Positions 8,588 to 17,832 are shown, counted from the first letter of the stretch. The stretch: 64,000 nucleotides of DNA from Akkermansiaceae bacterium (GCA_024233085.1 JACKQC010000002.1:186001-250000), one strand, 5' to 3'. The notes: generated from the sequence alone by a model not told the origin. Numbers and translations: made by a program.

Positions 8588-9709
8588 TCAGTTCGCGGGT
8601 TGGACCCAGGGAAGCTCGGCGTCGTTCCGCGCGGGCGCCTTGCGGATCACCAGCACGGCGCCGGCGTTCAGGGGCGTGTCGTCGGCGACCGGGTGGGCGT
8701 TGGCGGGATCGACCCGGCGCCAGTGGCCGCCGACGCGGAAAAAGCGGGCGGCGGGCGTCTTGTTTTGCGCGGCCTCGGCATTGTCGAAGAGCAGCAGCTC
8801 GTCCTTGCGGTCGTTCGGGGCGGTGTTGCGGCTCGGGGCAAACTGCGCGGGATTCAGGACCAGATCGCCCAGCACCGTGGGCAGCGGTCGATTCAGGGCG
8901 ACACGGGTGTCGCGCGGGTGTCCCTGCCGCGCCGAGATCAGCGATCCGGCGGGCGAACGATCGACGTTCAGACTTGCCCGGAAGACGGTCGGCGCCGCGC
9001 CCGCCTGGTGGCGGACGATGAAACCCGTGTTCGGCGGCACGATGACGTCGTTCGCCGACGGAAAATCCGGCCCCGTCGCGAACCACCCCGCCGCGGTCAC
9101 GAAATAAACCGCCTCCGGCGCCTGCTCGATGCCGTCACGGGCGGCATTGAACAGAAGCAGCTCGCTGCCGCGCTGGCTGGACAACATGCCGGTTGAAGGA
9201 TGCAGCGCCGTCTGCGTCGCGGGCGGCAACAGGGTCGCGAGCGTCCAGAACGGGATGATTTCGAGGGCGTCGCCCGCCGCCGAGCGCAGCGGTCCGGCGA
9301 GATCGGGCCAGGCCACGGTGATTTCACCGGCGGCGTTGGTTTTCACCGGCAGGATGGCTCCGGCGGCGGCGCCGTCCTTCATCCGCGCGTAGTGGGATTC
9401 GGCGAAAACGTCGGCCGTCCAGCCGGGGCCTCCGGCGACGCCGATCTCCCAGCGGTCGGGGGTGGCGAGTTTGCGAATCGTTTCGACCGCGCCGACAAAG
9501 GCCGCCGGCCGATGAAACGGCACCGAGACATCCGTGTCCGAGCCGCCGGGGCAGACGGTCTCGTGGTAGCCGACCACGGCGCTGCCCGGCAGGGTTTGGG
9601 CCGTCACCGACGCGGCGCCCGGGCCAAACACCAGTGCCGCGAGCCCGGCGGCGACCGCGAGTCGCGGGGCGGCCGATCGGTTGATGGATCTGGATAAGGG
9701 CGCGGTCAT
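8588..9709 (-). CDS. TIGR02597-like secreted protein
   Basis: 373 residues. The signal peptide ends near AASVTAQ at about residue 38. Features such as SVPFHRPAAFVGAV, SELLLFN, WFATG, IVPPNTGFIVRH and ELLLFDN...FFRVGGHWRRV match my memory of the TIGR02597 family, which is largely restricted to Verrucomicrobiota and has no known function. The two halves contain similar short blocks (SELLLFN and DELLLFDN; GWF and HWRRV), suggesting an internal repeat. Its ATG overlaps the stop of the upstream gene by 4 bp (ATGA), which implies translational coupling. It belongs to the DUF1800-DUF1501 operon. Confidence 0.75.
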   Translation of the reverse strand: MTAPLSRSINRSAAPRLAVAAGLAALVFGPGAASVTAQTLPGSAVVGYHETVCPGGSDTDVSVPFHRPAAFVGAVETIRKLATPDRWEIGVAGGPGWTADVFAESHYARMKDGAAAGAILPVKTNAAGEITVAWPDLAGPLRSAAGDALEIIPFWTLATLLPPATQTALHPSTGMLSSQRGSELLLFNAARDGIEQAPEAVYFVTAAGWFATGPDFPSANDVIVPPNTGFIVRHQAGAAPTVFRASLNVDRSPAGSLISARQGHPRDTRVALNRPLPTVLGDLVLNPAQFAPSRNTAPNDRKDELLLFDNAEAAQNKTPAARFFRVGGHWRRVDPANAHPVADDTPLNAGAVLVIRKAPARNDAELPWVQPAN

Positions 9710-10443
9710 CGCGTCTCGGAATCGTTGAGCGAAGGGTTCGAATTCAGCGTGGCGGCGAGGCCGTTGGCTTCGGCGGCCAGCGAACCGTCGTCTTCCGGCA
9801 GGCGCAGGTCATCGGCCGTCCACCAGGCGCGGTCGGGTCCGGCGGAGAGTACTTCCATGACCTGGCTGGTGACGGGGTGAAAGCGGTAGGGCGTTCCCCA
9901 GCGGTCGAGGAGCCGGCCACCGGCGTCGAGATTCGGCAGGTCGGCCGGCAGAACGGCAACGGCCTTCGCGTTCCGGCCGAGCAAACCGGCGACGATTTCC
10001 TCGTTCTCGGCGCCGTAGGGATTGACACCGTTCGCGGCGCGGAAAACCTCGAGCATCGACTGGATCAGCGCGAGGTCTTCGATGGGGTCCGGCGCGGCCG
10101 CTTTCGCGGCCTTCCCCCAGCGTTCGCGGACCTCGGCGGCGATGGGGACTTCGACGAGCTTGCCGGGTTCCCGCGGGCTGACCGCGATATTGGGATCGCC
10201 GGGATTTTCGAAAACAGGCGCCGCCAGGGTCTCGGCGGAGGCGGCTTCGCCTTTTCCAACGGTTTCGGATCGGTGCGGCGCCGACACCGGCACCGGGACG
10301 CTTGCCTCCGCGACCGTTTTTTCGGTGCCCGCGCCGCTCGGCGAAGGCGTCCGCGCCATCCAGAACGCCACGCCCAACAGGACGCCACCCGCGGCGAGCG
10401 CGAGGACGAAAAGGGCCTTGGTTCTGGATCGGGAATTCGCCAT
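9706..10443 (-). CDS. Single-TM protein with a type II secretion pseudopilin-like C-terminus
   Basis: 245 residues from the ATG at 10443. Residues 1-8 are basic, then about 9-28 form a membrane anchor (ALFVLALAAGGVLLGVAFWM). A Pro/Ser/Ala-rich linker follows. The C-terminal 120 residues include LIQSMLEVFRAANGVNPYG and DRWGTPYRFHPVTSQVMEVLSAGPD, then WWTADDL. The WGTPY...SAGPD...DDL series is the one seen in the C-terminal half of GspG-type pseudopilins, but the conserved pilin processing motif (G then FTxxE) is absent. So it is not a canonical pilin. It sits in the operon between the DUF1501 and TIGR02597-like genes. Confidence 0.75.
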   Translation of the reverse strand: MANSRSRTKALFVLALAAGGVLLGVAFWMARTPSPSGAGTEKTVAEASVPVPVSAPHRSETVGKGEAASAETLAAPVFENPGDPNIAVSPREPGKLVEVPIAAEVRERWGKAAKAAAPDPIEDLALIQSMLEVFRAANGVNPYGAENEEIVAGLLGRNAKAVAVLPADLPNLDAGGRLLDRWGTPYRFHPVTSQVMEVLSAGPDRAWWTADDLRLPEDDGSLAAEANGLAATLNSNPSLNDSETR

Positions 10444-10463
10444 GAGGGGGACGTTTTTTCGGC

Positions 10464-11951
10464 TCAGGGAAGGTTCAGGAAATTCAGGTTCGCCGACGCG
10501 ACGGAAAACGGATCGTCGAATCGGGCAAGGTTCGGAAAAATGGTCTCCATCGAGGCCGAGTCGACCCCGAACCACCTCGCCAGCACGGCGCCGTATTGAT
10601 CGACGGCGGTGGACGGGATCCATCGCCCGCGGCTGCCGCCCGCGTCGGCCGAGCCACCCGGAGTGATGTTGGGAAAGTGACCGTAGAGATTCTGGCCGAC
10701 GACCGGCCCGCCCATCACCATCGCCGGGCCGCCCCAGCCGTGGTCGGAGCCGGCGGTGTTGGCGTCGTTGCCGTTCGGCGTCAGCGTCCGCGTGAAATCC
10801 GAGGCGGTGAAAAGGACGACCTTGTCCGTCAGACCGAGCGCGTCGATCGCCGCCTGGAACGCCGCCATCGCGTCGCCCAGCTCCGTGAGCAGATTGACTT
10901 GAGAGTTGATCTGGTCCTGGTGGGTGTCGTAGCCGCCCTGCGAGCAGAAGAAAACCTGCCGGTTGTTCCCCAGGTCGGTCCGGCCGGCCACGAGCTTGGC
11001 GATCATTTTCAACTGGTCGCCGAGCGGCGTGTCGGCCGAGGCGAAGATCGCGTCGAAATCGACTCCCGAAGCCAGCGCCGAGGCGTCGGCCTGGGCGACC
11101 ACGGCCTCGGCGTCGCGGGCGCGGCGCATCACCTGGGCGTAGCCTTCCTCCATGAGGTTGGCGTGGGTGTAGGCCATGATCCGCTCGAAGGCCTTCAGCC
11201 GCCAGCCGGCCTGGTTGTTCTTGTAGGTGCCGTCGGGGTTGAGCGCGTTGGTGTAGTCGGTTCCGTAGCCGCTCAGCGGGATGGCCCCGTCGGCGGTCAC
11301 CGCGTATTGCACCACGTCGGTGCCGACCTGGAAGCTGTTGATCCCCGAGAGCGAGATCGACATCGAGACGTTGCTGTCCGGATTGCCGCCGGCGTTGATG
11401 AGGTCCGCGAGCCGGCCGCCCCAGCCCGTCTGGAAGGGCCGGTCCGGCACGGAACTCTGCCACTGCACCTGCTGGTCCGAGTGGGAAAAAATCTGCGGCG
11501 GCACCGGCACCGTGCCGCTGAGAAACTCCGTCCGGTCCGCGATGGGATAGGAGAGCGTGCCCACATTGTGCAGCACGGCCAGCTTGCCGGTCTCGAAAAG
11601 CGAGGCCAACTGGCCCAGGCTCGGGTGAAAACCCCAGCCGTTCGCCGTGTCGTTTTGCGGATGCACCTGATGCAGGTTCGCCGTGGAGATCGACAACACC
11701 CCGCGGGCGTTCACGTACTGGGAACGAAACGGGCCGCTGTAGGGGATGAGGAGGTTGTTCCCGTCGTTGCCGCCGAAGAGAAACAGGCAGACGAGCGCCT
11801 TGTAGTCCGAGGGCGGATTCTGCGCCACGGCGGCGTTGAACAGCCGCATCTGGGCCAGCGCGTTGACCAGCCCGAAGTAACCGAGCTTCGCGCACGCCGC
11901 CTGCCGGAGGAAATGCCTCCGCGACTGCCGTTCCTGGTCGCGAGTTCTCAT
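10464..11951 (-). CDS. DUF1501 protein, Tat-exported (COG4102 type)
   Basis: 495 residues. N-terminus RQSRRHFLRQAACAKLGYFG is a Tat-like signal (SRRHFL). Landmarks are LVCLFLFGGNDGNNLLIPY, VLHNVGTL, HSDQQVQWQ, GGYDTHQDQ, LFTASDFTRTLTPNGN and DHGWGGPAMVMGG. It is a divergent DUF1501 subgroup from the copies at 3749 and 60087, with Gln/Asn-rich loops. It starts 15 bp after the DUF1800 gene and is followed 20 bp later by the pseudopilin-like gene. DUF1800 and DUF1501 genes are neighbours in many bacteria, but the activity of neither is known. Confidence 0.9.
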   Translation of the reverse strand: MRTRDQERQSRRHFLRQAACAKLGYFGLVNALAQMRLFNAAVAQNPPSDYKALVCLFLFGGNDGNNLLIPYSGPFRSQYVNARGVLSISTANLHQVHPQNDTANGWGFHPSLGQLASLFETGKLAVLHNVGTLSYPIADRTEFLSGTVPVPPQIFSHSDQQVQWQSSVPDRPFQTGWGGRLADLINAGGNPDSNVSMSISLSGINSFQVGTDVVQYAVTADGAIPLSGYGTDYTNALNPDGTYKNNQAGWRLKAFERIMAYTHANLMEEGYAQVMRRARDAEAVVAQADASALASGVDFDAIFASADTPLGDQLKMIAKLVAGRTDLGNNRQVFFCSQGGYDTHQDQINSQVNLLTELGDAMAAFQAAIDALGLTDKVVLFTASDFTRTLTPNGNDANTAGSDHGWGGPAMVMGGPVVGQNLYGHFPNITPGGSADAGGSRGRWIPSTAVDQYGAVLARWFGVDSASMETIFPNLARFDDPFSVASANLNFLNLP

Positions 11952-11966
11952 GGTGATTCGATGCCG

Positions 11967-14900
11967 TTACTTCTGCGTGATGTATTCCGGGGTGGTCGAG
12001 ATGAGAAAAAGGATCATGTAGATGGCGTCGTCCCGGCTGTTCAAATTCGTCGGGTTATAGGTCTTGCCGACCGCCTCGAGGATTTCGCTTCGCGGGTTCG
12101 GCTCGGCCGCCCCGTCGTAGAGCGCCTTCAAGCGGCCCGCCATCAGGATGAAGTCGAGGTAGTCCAGCAGTTTCGCCACCGCGTCCTCCTTGGTGTCGCC
12201 CCCGTCGATGAAGCCCTGCAGCACCAGTTCCAGCGGCGGAATGTCGAGCTTCACGTTGTCGAGATTCGGGTCCGTCGCGTTCGGCAACTGCCGCAGACCG
12301 AGGCCCAGGCTGGTCACATTGCTGCCATAGACGGTGGACACGTAGTAGTTGATCGCCTTCACCACCTGCGTCTCCGTGGTGATGGTGAACTCCGGCGCCA
12401 CCAAACCGGCCGCCTGAATCGCCCCGCCGGCGAGGTAATCGGGCAGGAACCAGTTGAACACCGTCGGCGCCGACTGCGGCGACTGGCTGAAGGTGTTCGT
12501 CAGGTCCCACCAGCGCAGCTCCGTCGTGCCGGGCGGGAAATTGTCCATCTGGTTGGCCGGGTAACCCCAGTTCGTCACCAGATTGGCCATCGGCATCTGG
12601 GACTGCGCATTGAAGGCCCGGAGCAACTGCGTGTACCGCAGCAGCGGCTCCTTCTGCTTGCCGAAGCCGATGTTGTCGATCTGCGTCAGGCTGCGCGCCT
12701 CGTAGTCGAGCAGGATGGCCTTGATCACCGCCCGCATGTCGCCGCGCGCGCCGCTTCCGTTGTCCTCGAAGGCCCGGGCGACGCGGTAGAGGTATCCCGC
12801 GCTCGGATTGCTCGTCACCAGGCGCTGAATCAACAGGCGCGAGACGAACGGCCCCGTGTTCGGGTGGTTGAAAAGGATGTCCATCGCCGCGTCGAGGTCC
12901 TGCTCCCCGTTGAGACCGGCCGGAATGCCCTGGCCCAGCACCGTCTTCGCCGCGGTGTCGTGGTAGGCCGAGAAATTCTTCATCGGATTCTCCCACGACG
13001 CCTGGAAATAGGCCGGGCCGCCACCGTAGTTGAAATTGCTGTTGTTCTGCGTCGGGTAACCCTGCGCCTGCGATCCGACCGCCTTGCTGAAGCTCCAGCC
13101 CGTGAAGACGCGCGCCAGTTCCGTGATGTCGTTGTTGTCGTAGGTCGAAAGGGGCAGACCATTCGGCCCCAGCTTGATCGAGCCGTCCAGATGGCGATGC
13201 AGCAGGCCGATCGAGAAAAGCTGCATCACCTCGCGCGCGTAGTTTTCGTCCGGGGAAATGACCACGTTCCCGCCGCCGTCGAGCACCGCCTTCTGATTCT
13301 TCAGATGGCTGAGGTACTTGCCCATGATCGGGCTCTTGCTGACGTCCTCGAGCAGGTTGCGGTAGTTGCCCGAGGCGTGCGAGCCGAGCATGTCGTAGTA
13401 TTTCGCCGTGCCGTGGTGGCGGCCGCGCACCGTGCCCTCCAGATCCGACACCACGAATATCTGGCTCAGCGCGAAGGCCACCCGCTGCCGCAGTTGGTCG
13501 TGCCCGTGGAGCGAGATCGGCCACCAGGCCGCGCGGCGGTTGTTGTGGAAGGGCTGCGGGTTGGTCGGCGCCAGCGGACTCGTGCCGGCGTCCGCCCACT
13601 CCTCGTCGTCCATCGCCCGGGTCAGGTCGTAATGCCGCGTCTGGTCGAGCGCGAGCTGGGCGTCGATCCACGCGTTGTAAGCCGCGACGCGGTCGCCGCC
13701 GTGCACGTTTTCCACCGAGTCCACCAGCGCGTCGATGGTCGCCGCCGTCGCGCCGAAAGTGGCCTGCACCAGGAAACGCGACACATCCCGCCGCAACTCG
13801 TCCCCGGTCAACGGCTCGATCGCCGGCGGGTCCGGCGGGATCACCAGATCGGTCGACCCGTTCTGGCGCTCGAAAAAGCCCCAGATTTCCCCGCCCGGGT
13901 TGTTCGAGGTGTGGGCGTTCGCGTAGAGCGGCTCCTCGCCGTTCTGCCGGAAAAGCGCGTCCACCAGATTCTGCGGCGAAAACGCCCCGGTGCGCCGCAG
14001 CGTCCACGGATGATCCACGATCTGCCCCAGCTCGAGGCTTTCCACCACCGGCCCGCTGGTGATCGTCACCCCGTCGCCCGCCAGGTTCGAATGATGCACG
14101 TGCGCCGCGATCTGCAGCGAGGTCAGGCCGCTGAAGGACATCGACACCCGCGCCTCCTCCTTTTTGCCGTTCAGGAATAGCGTCGCCACCCCCGTCGCCG
14201 ACGTCGCCGCGCCGCGCTCCGAACTCATCTGCCCGAGAAACAGCACGTCATTGGCAGGATCGTCCGTCGCGTCGAAAATCGTCAGCTCCGCCGTCGCCGT
14301 TCCGATCGTGTAATCGGGATGGGGCTGGAGTTCGAAAACCAGCGTGTTGGGAAACTCATGCGCGCCGTCGTCCACCGGCGTGATCGGCAGGTCCACGCTC
14401 GTCTGGCCCAGCGAAAAGGTCACAAATCCCGGCAGCGTCTCCGCGTAGTCCGCCGGCATGGCCGGTTCCTTCTCCGGGTCCGTCGAACCCGCCGCCGTGT
14501 AGAAAACCGTCAGCGGCGCCACCCCGCCCGTCCGGGAAATCCGGATCGTCCCCGGCGACGGCGGACCGCCCGGCCCCTTCTCGAAGGCCTCCGCGTTCGC
14601 CGCCGTCACGTTCACCGTGCCCGCCGCCGCGCTGAGCATCGCGATCAGCGTGTCGCGGTCGTTCGTGCCCGGATTCTTGCTGTCGGCCACGTTCGGGTCG
14701 AAGCCGTCCAGCTTCAGCTCGCCCCAGTCGCTGATCCCGTCGCCGTCCGTGTCGAGATCCTCCACCGTCACGTCGAAAAAACGCCGCCCCACCGGCTTCG
14801 GATCGAGCGTCACCTCCGTCACGCCGCCCTCCCCGTCCAGCACCGCCTCCTCGAAAGCCAGCGCCGCGTCCGGAGTTGGCCGCGAATTCAAACGATAGCG

Positions 14901-15191
14901 CTTTCCGAGTTCGGTCGGAAACTTCACCGTCACCGCCGCGCCGGAAAATTCGAGATCCACGATCCCCAGCCGGCTGGCCGCGTCGTTCGGATCCGTGCCG
15001 GTGAGCGATTCCTTCTCGTTGGTGTCCCCGTCGAAATCCGCGTCCTCGCCCGCCACCAGCCCGGAGGCGTTGTAAAACTGCTCCCAGACATCGGCGAGCC
15101 CGTTGCCGTCAAGGTCCACCTCCCGCGAAGACACCCCTCCCGCCAACGCCAGGAAACCGGCGAAAACCATGCCCGTCGCGAGCGGAGTCAT
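11967..15191 (-). CDS. DUF1800 protein with calcium-loop repeats and CHRD domain
   Basis: 1074 residues from the ATG at 15191. This start is preferred because it opens a signal peptide (ATGMVFAGFLALAGGVSS). Reading further upstream would run through an unlikely N-terminus encoded partly by a REP-like repeat. Domains: thrombospondin-3-like calcium loops near 25-70 and 150 (DLDGNGLADVW, DFDGDTNEKES, DTDGDGISDW); a Calx-beta-like region; a CHRD domain at about 314-437 (FLGQMSSERGA, AHVHHSNLAGDG, ANAHTSNNPGGEIWG); and DUF1800 from about 470 to the end (RFLVQATFGAT, FTGWSF, LGPNGLPLS). It is probably secreted or surface-attached. It is the first gene of the five-gene operon. Confidence 0.9.
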   Translation of the reverse strand: MTPLATGMVFAGFLALAGGVSSREVDLDGNGLADVWEQFYNASGLVAGEDADFDGDTNEKESLTGTDPNDAASRLGIVDLEFSGAAVTVKFPTELGKRYRLNSRPTPDAALAFEEAVLDGEGGVTEVTLDPKPVGRRFFDVTVEDLDTDGDGISDWGELKLDGFDPNVADSKNPGTNDRDTLIAMLSAAAGTVNVTAANAEAFEKGPGGPPSPGTIRISRTGGVAPLTVFYTAAGSTDPEKEPAMPADYAETLPGFVTFSLGQTSVDLPITPVDDGAHEFPNTLVFELQPHPDYTIGTATAELTIFDATDDPANDVLFLGQMSSERGAATSATGVATLFLNGKKEEARVSMSFSGLTSLQIAAHVHHSNLAGDGVTITSGPVVESLELGQIVDHPWTLRRTGAFSPQNLVDALFRQNGEEPLYANAHTSNNPGGEIWGFFERQNGSTDLVIPPDPPAIEPLTGDELRRDVSRFLVQATFGATAATIDALVDSVENVHGGDRVAAYNAWIDAQLALDQTRHYDLTRAMDDEEWADAGTSPLAPTNPQPFHNNRRAAWWPISLHGHDQLRQRVAFALSQIFVVSDLEGTVRGRHHGTAKYYDMLGSHASGNYRNLLEDVSKSPIMGKYLSHLKNQKAVLDGGGNVVISPDENYAREVMQLFSIGLLHRHLDGSIKLGPNGLPLSTYDNNDITELARVFTGWSFSKAVGSQAQGYPTQNNSNFNYGGGPAYFQASWENPMKNFSAYHDTAAKTVLGQGIPAGLNGEQDLDAAMDILFNHPNTGPFVSRLLIQRLVTSNPSAGYLYRVARAFEDNGSGARGDMRAVIKAILLDYEARSLTQIDNIGFGKQKEPLLRYTQLLRAFNAQSQMPMANLVTNWGYPANQMDNFPPGTTELRWWDLTNTFSQSPQSAPTVFNWFLPDYLAGGAIQAAGLVAPEFTITTETQVVKAINYYVSTVYGSNVTSLGLGLRQLPNATDPNLDNVKLDIPPLELVLQGFIDGGDTKEDAVAKLLDYLDFILMAGRLKALYDGAAEPNPRSEILEAVGKTYNPTNLNSRDDAIYMILFLISTTPEYITQK

Positions 15192-15338
15192 GTCTCTGGC
15201 GATCAACAAACCTTGAAAAAATTCGGGGTGGGAAAACGGAACGCGCCGATCCAACTCCAAATCCTCCTCCCCGGTCAACAAAAAAACACCCGAAAAATCC
15301 ATCCGCGTCCGCACCCTCGGCGGGTTCCTTTTCCCTCC

Positions 15339-15379
15339 CACCCAACAGGGTTGGGTCATCGACCTAACCCTGTTTAGTC
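15339..15379. repeat. REP-like inverted pair, locus D (encodes a protein C-terminus)
   Basis: AGG unit at 15339-15357 (first base c), spacer atc, CCT unit gacctaaccctgtttagtc at 15361-15379. On the minus strand the second unit supplies the final codons LTKQG and the TAG stop (15364-15366) of the neighbouring TPR/thioredoxin gene. Confidence 0.9.
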
Positions 15380-17472
15380 AGCCTCAAAGCCTCCTTCAAC
15401 AGAAATTCCGCGTCCAGCCACGGCTCGTGGCTGATTTCCGCCCAGCGAACGCGGCCCCCCGCGTCGATCACGAGGGTGCCGTGCATCGGTCGATTTTCGA
15501 ATTCGTCGAAGACACCAAGTCTCCGGAAAACTTCGAGCCCGGCGTCGGAAAAAACGGGAAACGGCAGCGATGCCTCCGCCAGCCGCGCCGGCGGATCGGT
15601 GCTCACGGCCATCAGCGAGACGCCCGCCGCCTCGAAGTCCGCCGCCTTCGGCGCGAAGGCCGCCAACTGCTCGGCGCAGTAGGGGCAGCCATTCCCGAGG
15701 TAAAACATCAGCACCCGCGGCCCGGCCGTCAGCAGCACGTCGAGCATGATTTCCGTTCCATTGGGGTCCGCGAAAACGACATCCTCGGGCGCCTTCCGTG
15801 CCTCCCAGCGCTCCGGCCCCGCCGGCATCGGAAAATTTTCGGGCGGACCCGGCTTCGGTTCCGATTCCCGCCAATCGGCCGCCAGACCCGCCGCCTTCGC
15901 GAGCGCCGCGAGGTCCGGATCGTTTCTCAAAAAATCGCCGTCCGCCGCCGCGAGCCGCTCCCGAAAAGCACGGTCGAAACCGAACAGCGCCTCGCGCGTC
16001 CGTCCCAACCGCGTCAGCGCGCGAAGTCGAAGCGCTTTTGCCGCCAGCGAATGCGGCCGCGCCCGCTCTTCCGCCTCGGAGAAAACCAGCGCGCGCTCCG
16101 CGTCGCCCGTCTCCAGGCAAAGCTCGGCCCAATGCCCGTCCCCCGCGCCCGGCAATTTCGGCGGCGCCTCGTCGGCGCCGGCTTTTCCCGCCATCCATTT
16201 TCGGTAACGCGCCAGCTCGCCATCGGCCGAGACCTCCGGCGCGTCCATTTCCCGGTGAAACGCCGCCATTCCGCGCCAGCGGCCGCTGTCGTCGCCGGCG
16301 TTCGCCAGGTCGCCGTCCGTCGCCCCGGCCGCCAGCTCCGCCCAGCGCCCGTGCCGGATGAGGATTTCCGCCAGGGCGTTTCGACCCGCCACCCGGCAGG
16401 TGTCCGCCGGATCGCGCCACGCCAGCGTCGTCCCCGGCGCCTTCGGATTCCACGGCAGACGGCACAGCTCACGCGCCACCTCGACCGCTTCGCCGACCCG
16501 GCCCTCGTCGCTCAGCAGGCGCGCCAGCGCGGCCGCGTTCGAACCCAGATTCTGCGCCGCGTCGGGCATCGGGAAGCCCGGTTCGCTCTCCAGCCACGCA
16601 AGATCCGCCCGCACCGCCGCCCGGAGACTGGCGATCGCGTTTTCCGGGCGGCCCGCCGCCCGTTCGAACTCGGCCGCGATCCGCCAAGGAGCGGCAAAGG
16701 GCGACTCCGGAAAATTCCCGTCGTTCCGGCCCGGCAATTGCGGCTCACCCATCCAAAGCAGGCGTCGCAGCGGCGCCACCGCCACCGCCACCGCCGCGGC
16801 CGGCGCCCCGCGGTCGCGAAGCAGCGAATCGATTCCCAGTCGCGAAGGCAGGGTCTCGCCCGAGCGCCGCCGCTCGAGGACGATTTCCCGCCCCAGCCAC
16901 AGCGTCGCGAAGGCGTTCTCCGGCTCCGCCAGCGCGCGACGCTCGAGGGCCGCGAGCCAGTCGCCCCGATCGGCGGGAGTCCCGGTTTTCGACAGCGCCT
17001 CGATCCACGCCCGCGTCGCCGGGTCCGCCGTCTTCGCCGCTTCCCGCGCCCGCTTGAGAAAAGTGCCCGCCCGGCGCGACCGCGTTTCGTTCGCCAGCAC
17101 CAGGCCGAAAAGCGCGGCGACGTTTTCCGGTTCGCGCGCCAGCGCCCCGCGGAAACACCGCTCCGCCTCCGCCTCCCAGAATCCATTGAGACAGGCAAAC
17201 CCGCGCGCCACCGCCGGATCGGCGCCCGGAAAGGGAAGCGGCGTCTTTTCCGCTTCGAGCCTGGCCTGGTTTTCCGCGCTCATTTCCCGAAACGGTCCGT
17301 CGAGAAAGATCTCCGGAAACGCGATCGGTTTTTCGCCCGGCTGTCGCGCCTCGCGAACCAGCGGCGCGAGACAGGGCAGGCCGTACGGAAGCTCCGCCGC
17401 CGCCGTCCCGGCGAAAAACGCCGCCGCGACCGCGCAAACGATCGCGATCCGAATTGTCACCCATTTTGCCAT
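15364..17472 (-). CDS. Exported TPR protein with C-terminal thioredoxin/AhpC-TSA domain
   Basis: 702 residues from the ATG at 17472 (a start at 17487 would add five residues). A hydrophobic signal is at about 7-26 (IAIVCAVAAAFFAGTAAA). Residues about 90-500 contain degenerate TPR-like helices (FWEAEAERCFRGALAREPENVAALFGL is the clearest). The C-terminal 160 residues are a thioredoxin-like peroxiredoxin domain with GNGCPYC (Cys 596 and 599), LMAVSTDPP, FPVFSDAGLEVFRRLGV and GTLVIDAGG. A periplasmic thiol role is likely, redox partner unknown. The last five residues and the stop codon come from a REP-like unit, so the C-terminus has probably been rewritten by the repeat. Confidence 0.8.
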   Translation of the reverse strand: MAKWVTIRIAIVCAVAAAFFAGTAAAELPYGLPCLAPLVREARQPGEKPIAFPEIFLDGPFREMSAENQARLEAEKTPLPFPGADPAVARGFACLNGFWEAEAERCFRGALAREPENVAALFGLVLANETRSRRAGTFLKRAREAAKTADPATRAWIEALSKTGTPADRGDWLAALERRALAEPENAFATLWLGREIVLERRRSGETLPSRLGIDSLLRDRGAPAAAVAVAVAPLRRLLWMGEPQLPGRNDGNFPESPFAAPWRIAAEFERAAGRPENAIASLRAAVRADLAWLESEPGFPMPDAAQNLGSNAAALARLLSDEGRVGEAVEVARELCRLPWNPKAPGTTLAWRDPADTCRVAGRNALAEILIRHGRWAELAAGATDGDLANAGDDSGRWRGMAAFHREMDAPEVSADGELARYRKWMAGKAGADEAPPKLPGAGDGHWAELCLETGDAERALVFSEAEERARPHSLAAKALRLRALTRLGRTREALFGFDRAFRERLAAADGDFLRNDPDLAALAKAAGLAADWRESEPKPGPPENFPMPAGPERWEARKAPEDVVFADPNGTEIMLDVLLTAGPRVLMFYLGNGCPYCAEQLAAFAPKAADFEAAGVSLMAVSTDPPARLAEASLPFPVFSDAGLEVFRRLGVFDEFENRPMHGTLVIDAGGRVRWAEISHEPWLDAEFLLKEALRLTKQG

Positions 17473-17832
17473 GACGGCCCACAGCATCGCAGACGCGCCG
17501 CCACGCGGTCAACCGCCGGAAAGTCTCCGTGAGCCCAGGCGTTCAAATTCAGGGAAGGCGCGGAAGGTGGGGCGAGGCGTCCCGCCGAGCCGGCGCTTGC
17601 CTGAGTCGCTTCCTTTCCAGCCTGAAGGCCGCTCGATCCCGAATTCTCCCAACCACGCCGTCGCTGGAAGAGGGATTCCCTTGCCCAAAAGCTTCCCGAC
17701 GCGGGCCGAGTCCGCAAATCGCGAGTTCAATCAAGCGTCCCGAATTTCGACTTCAAAAATGGCGCCGCCGACTCCAGAATTGGGGCGTGCCGCCGAATGG
17801 CGAAATCCACGGAAACGATCCAAGGAATAACC
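17473..17832. other. Intergenic region between divergent genes
   Basis: 360 bp separating the TPR/thioredoxin gene (minus) from the DUF3883 gene (plus). It contains an imperfect palindrome, ggcgaggcgtcccgccgagc, at 17571-17590 with GC-rich arms. The last 100 bp before the DUF3883 gene are richer in A/T (for example aatttcgacttcaaaaatgg at 17743-17762). No additional gene is supported and no convincing -35/-10 pair was found. Confidence 0.5.

Noticed and set aside
10596..14180. 1194-codon plus-strand open frame across the DUF1501/DUF1800 genes
   Set aside because: Lies opposite two recognised families; composition rich in Arg, His and Val without motifs, a GC artefact.
15191..15359. Longer N-terminus for the DUF1800 protein starting in REP-like locus D
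   Set aside because: The extra 56 residues have no signal peptide or homology and begin inside the repeat; the internal ATG opens a proper signal peptide.
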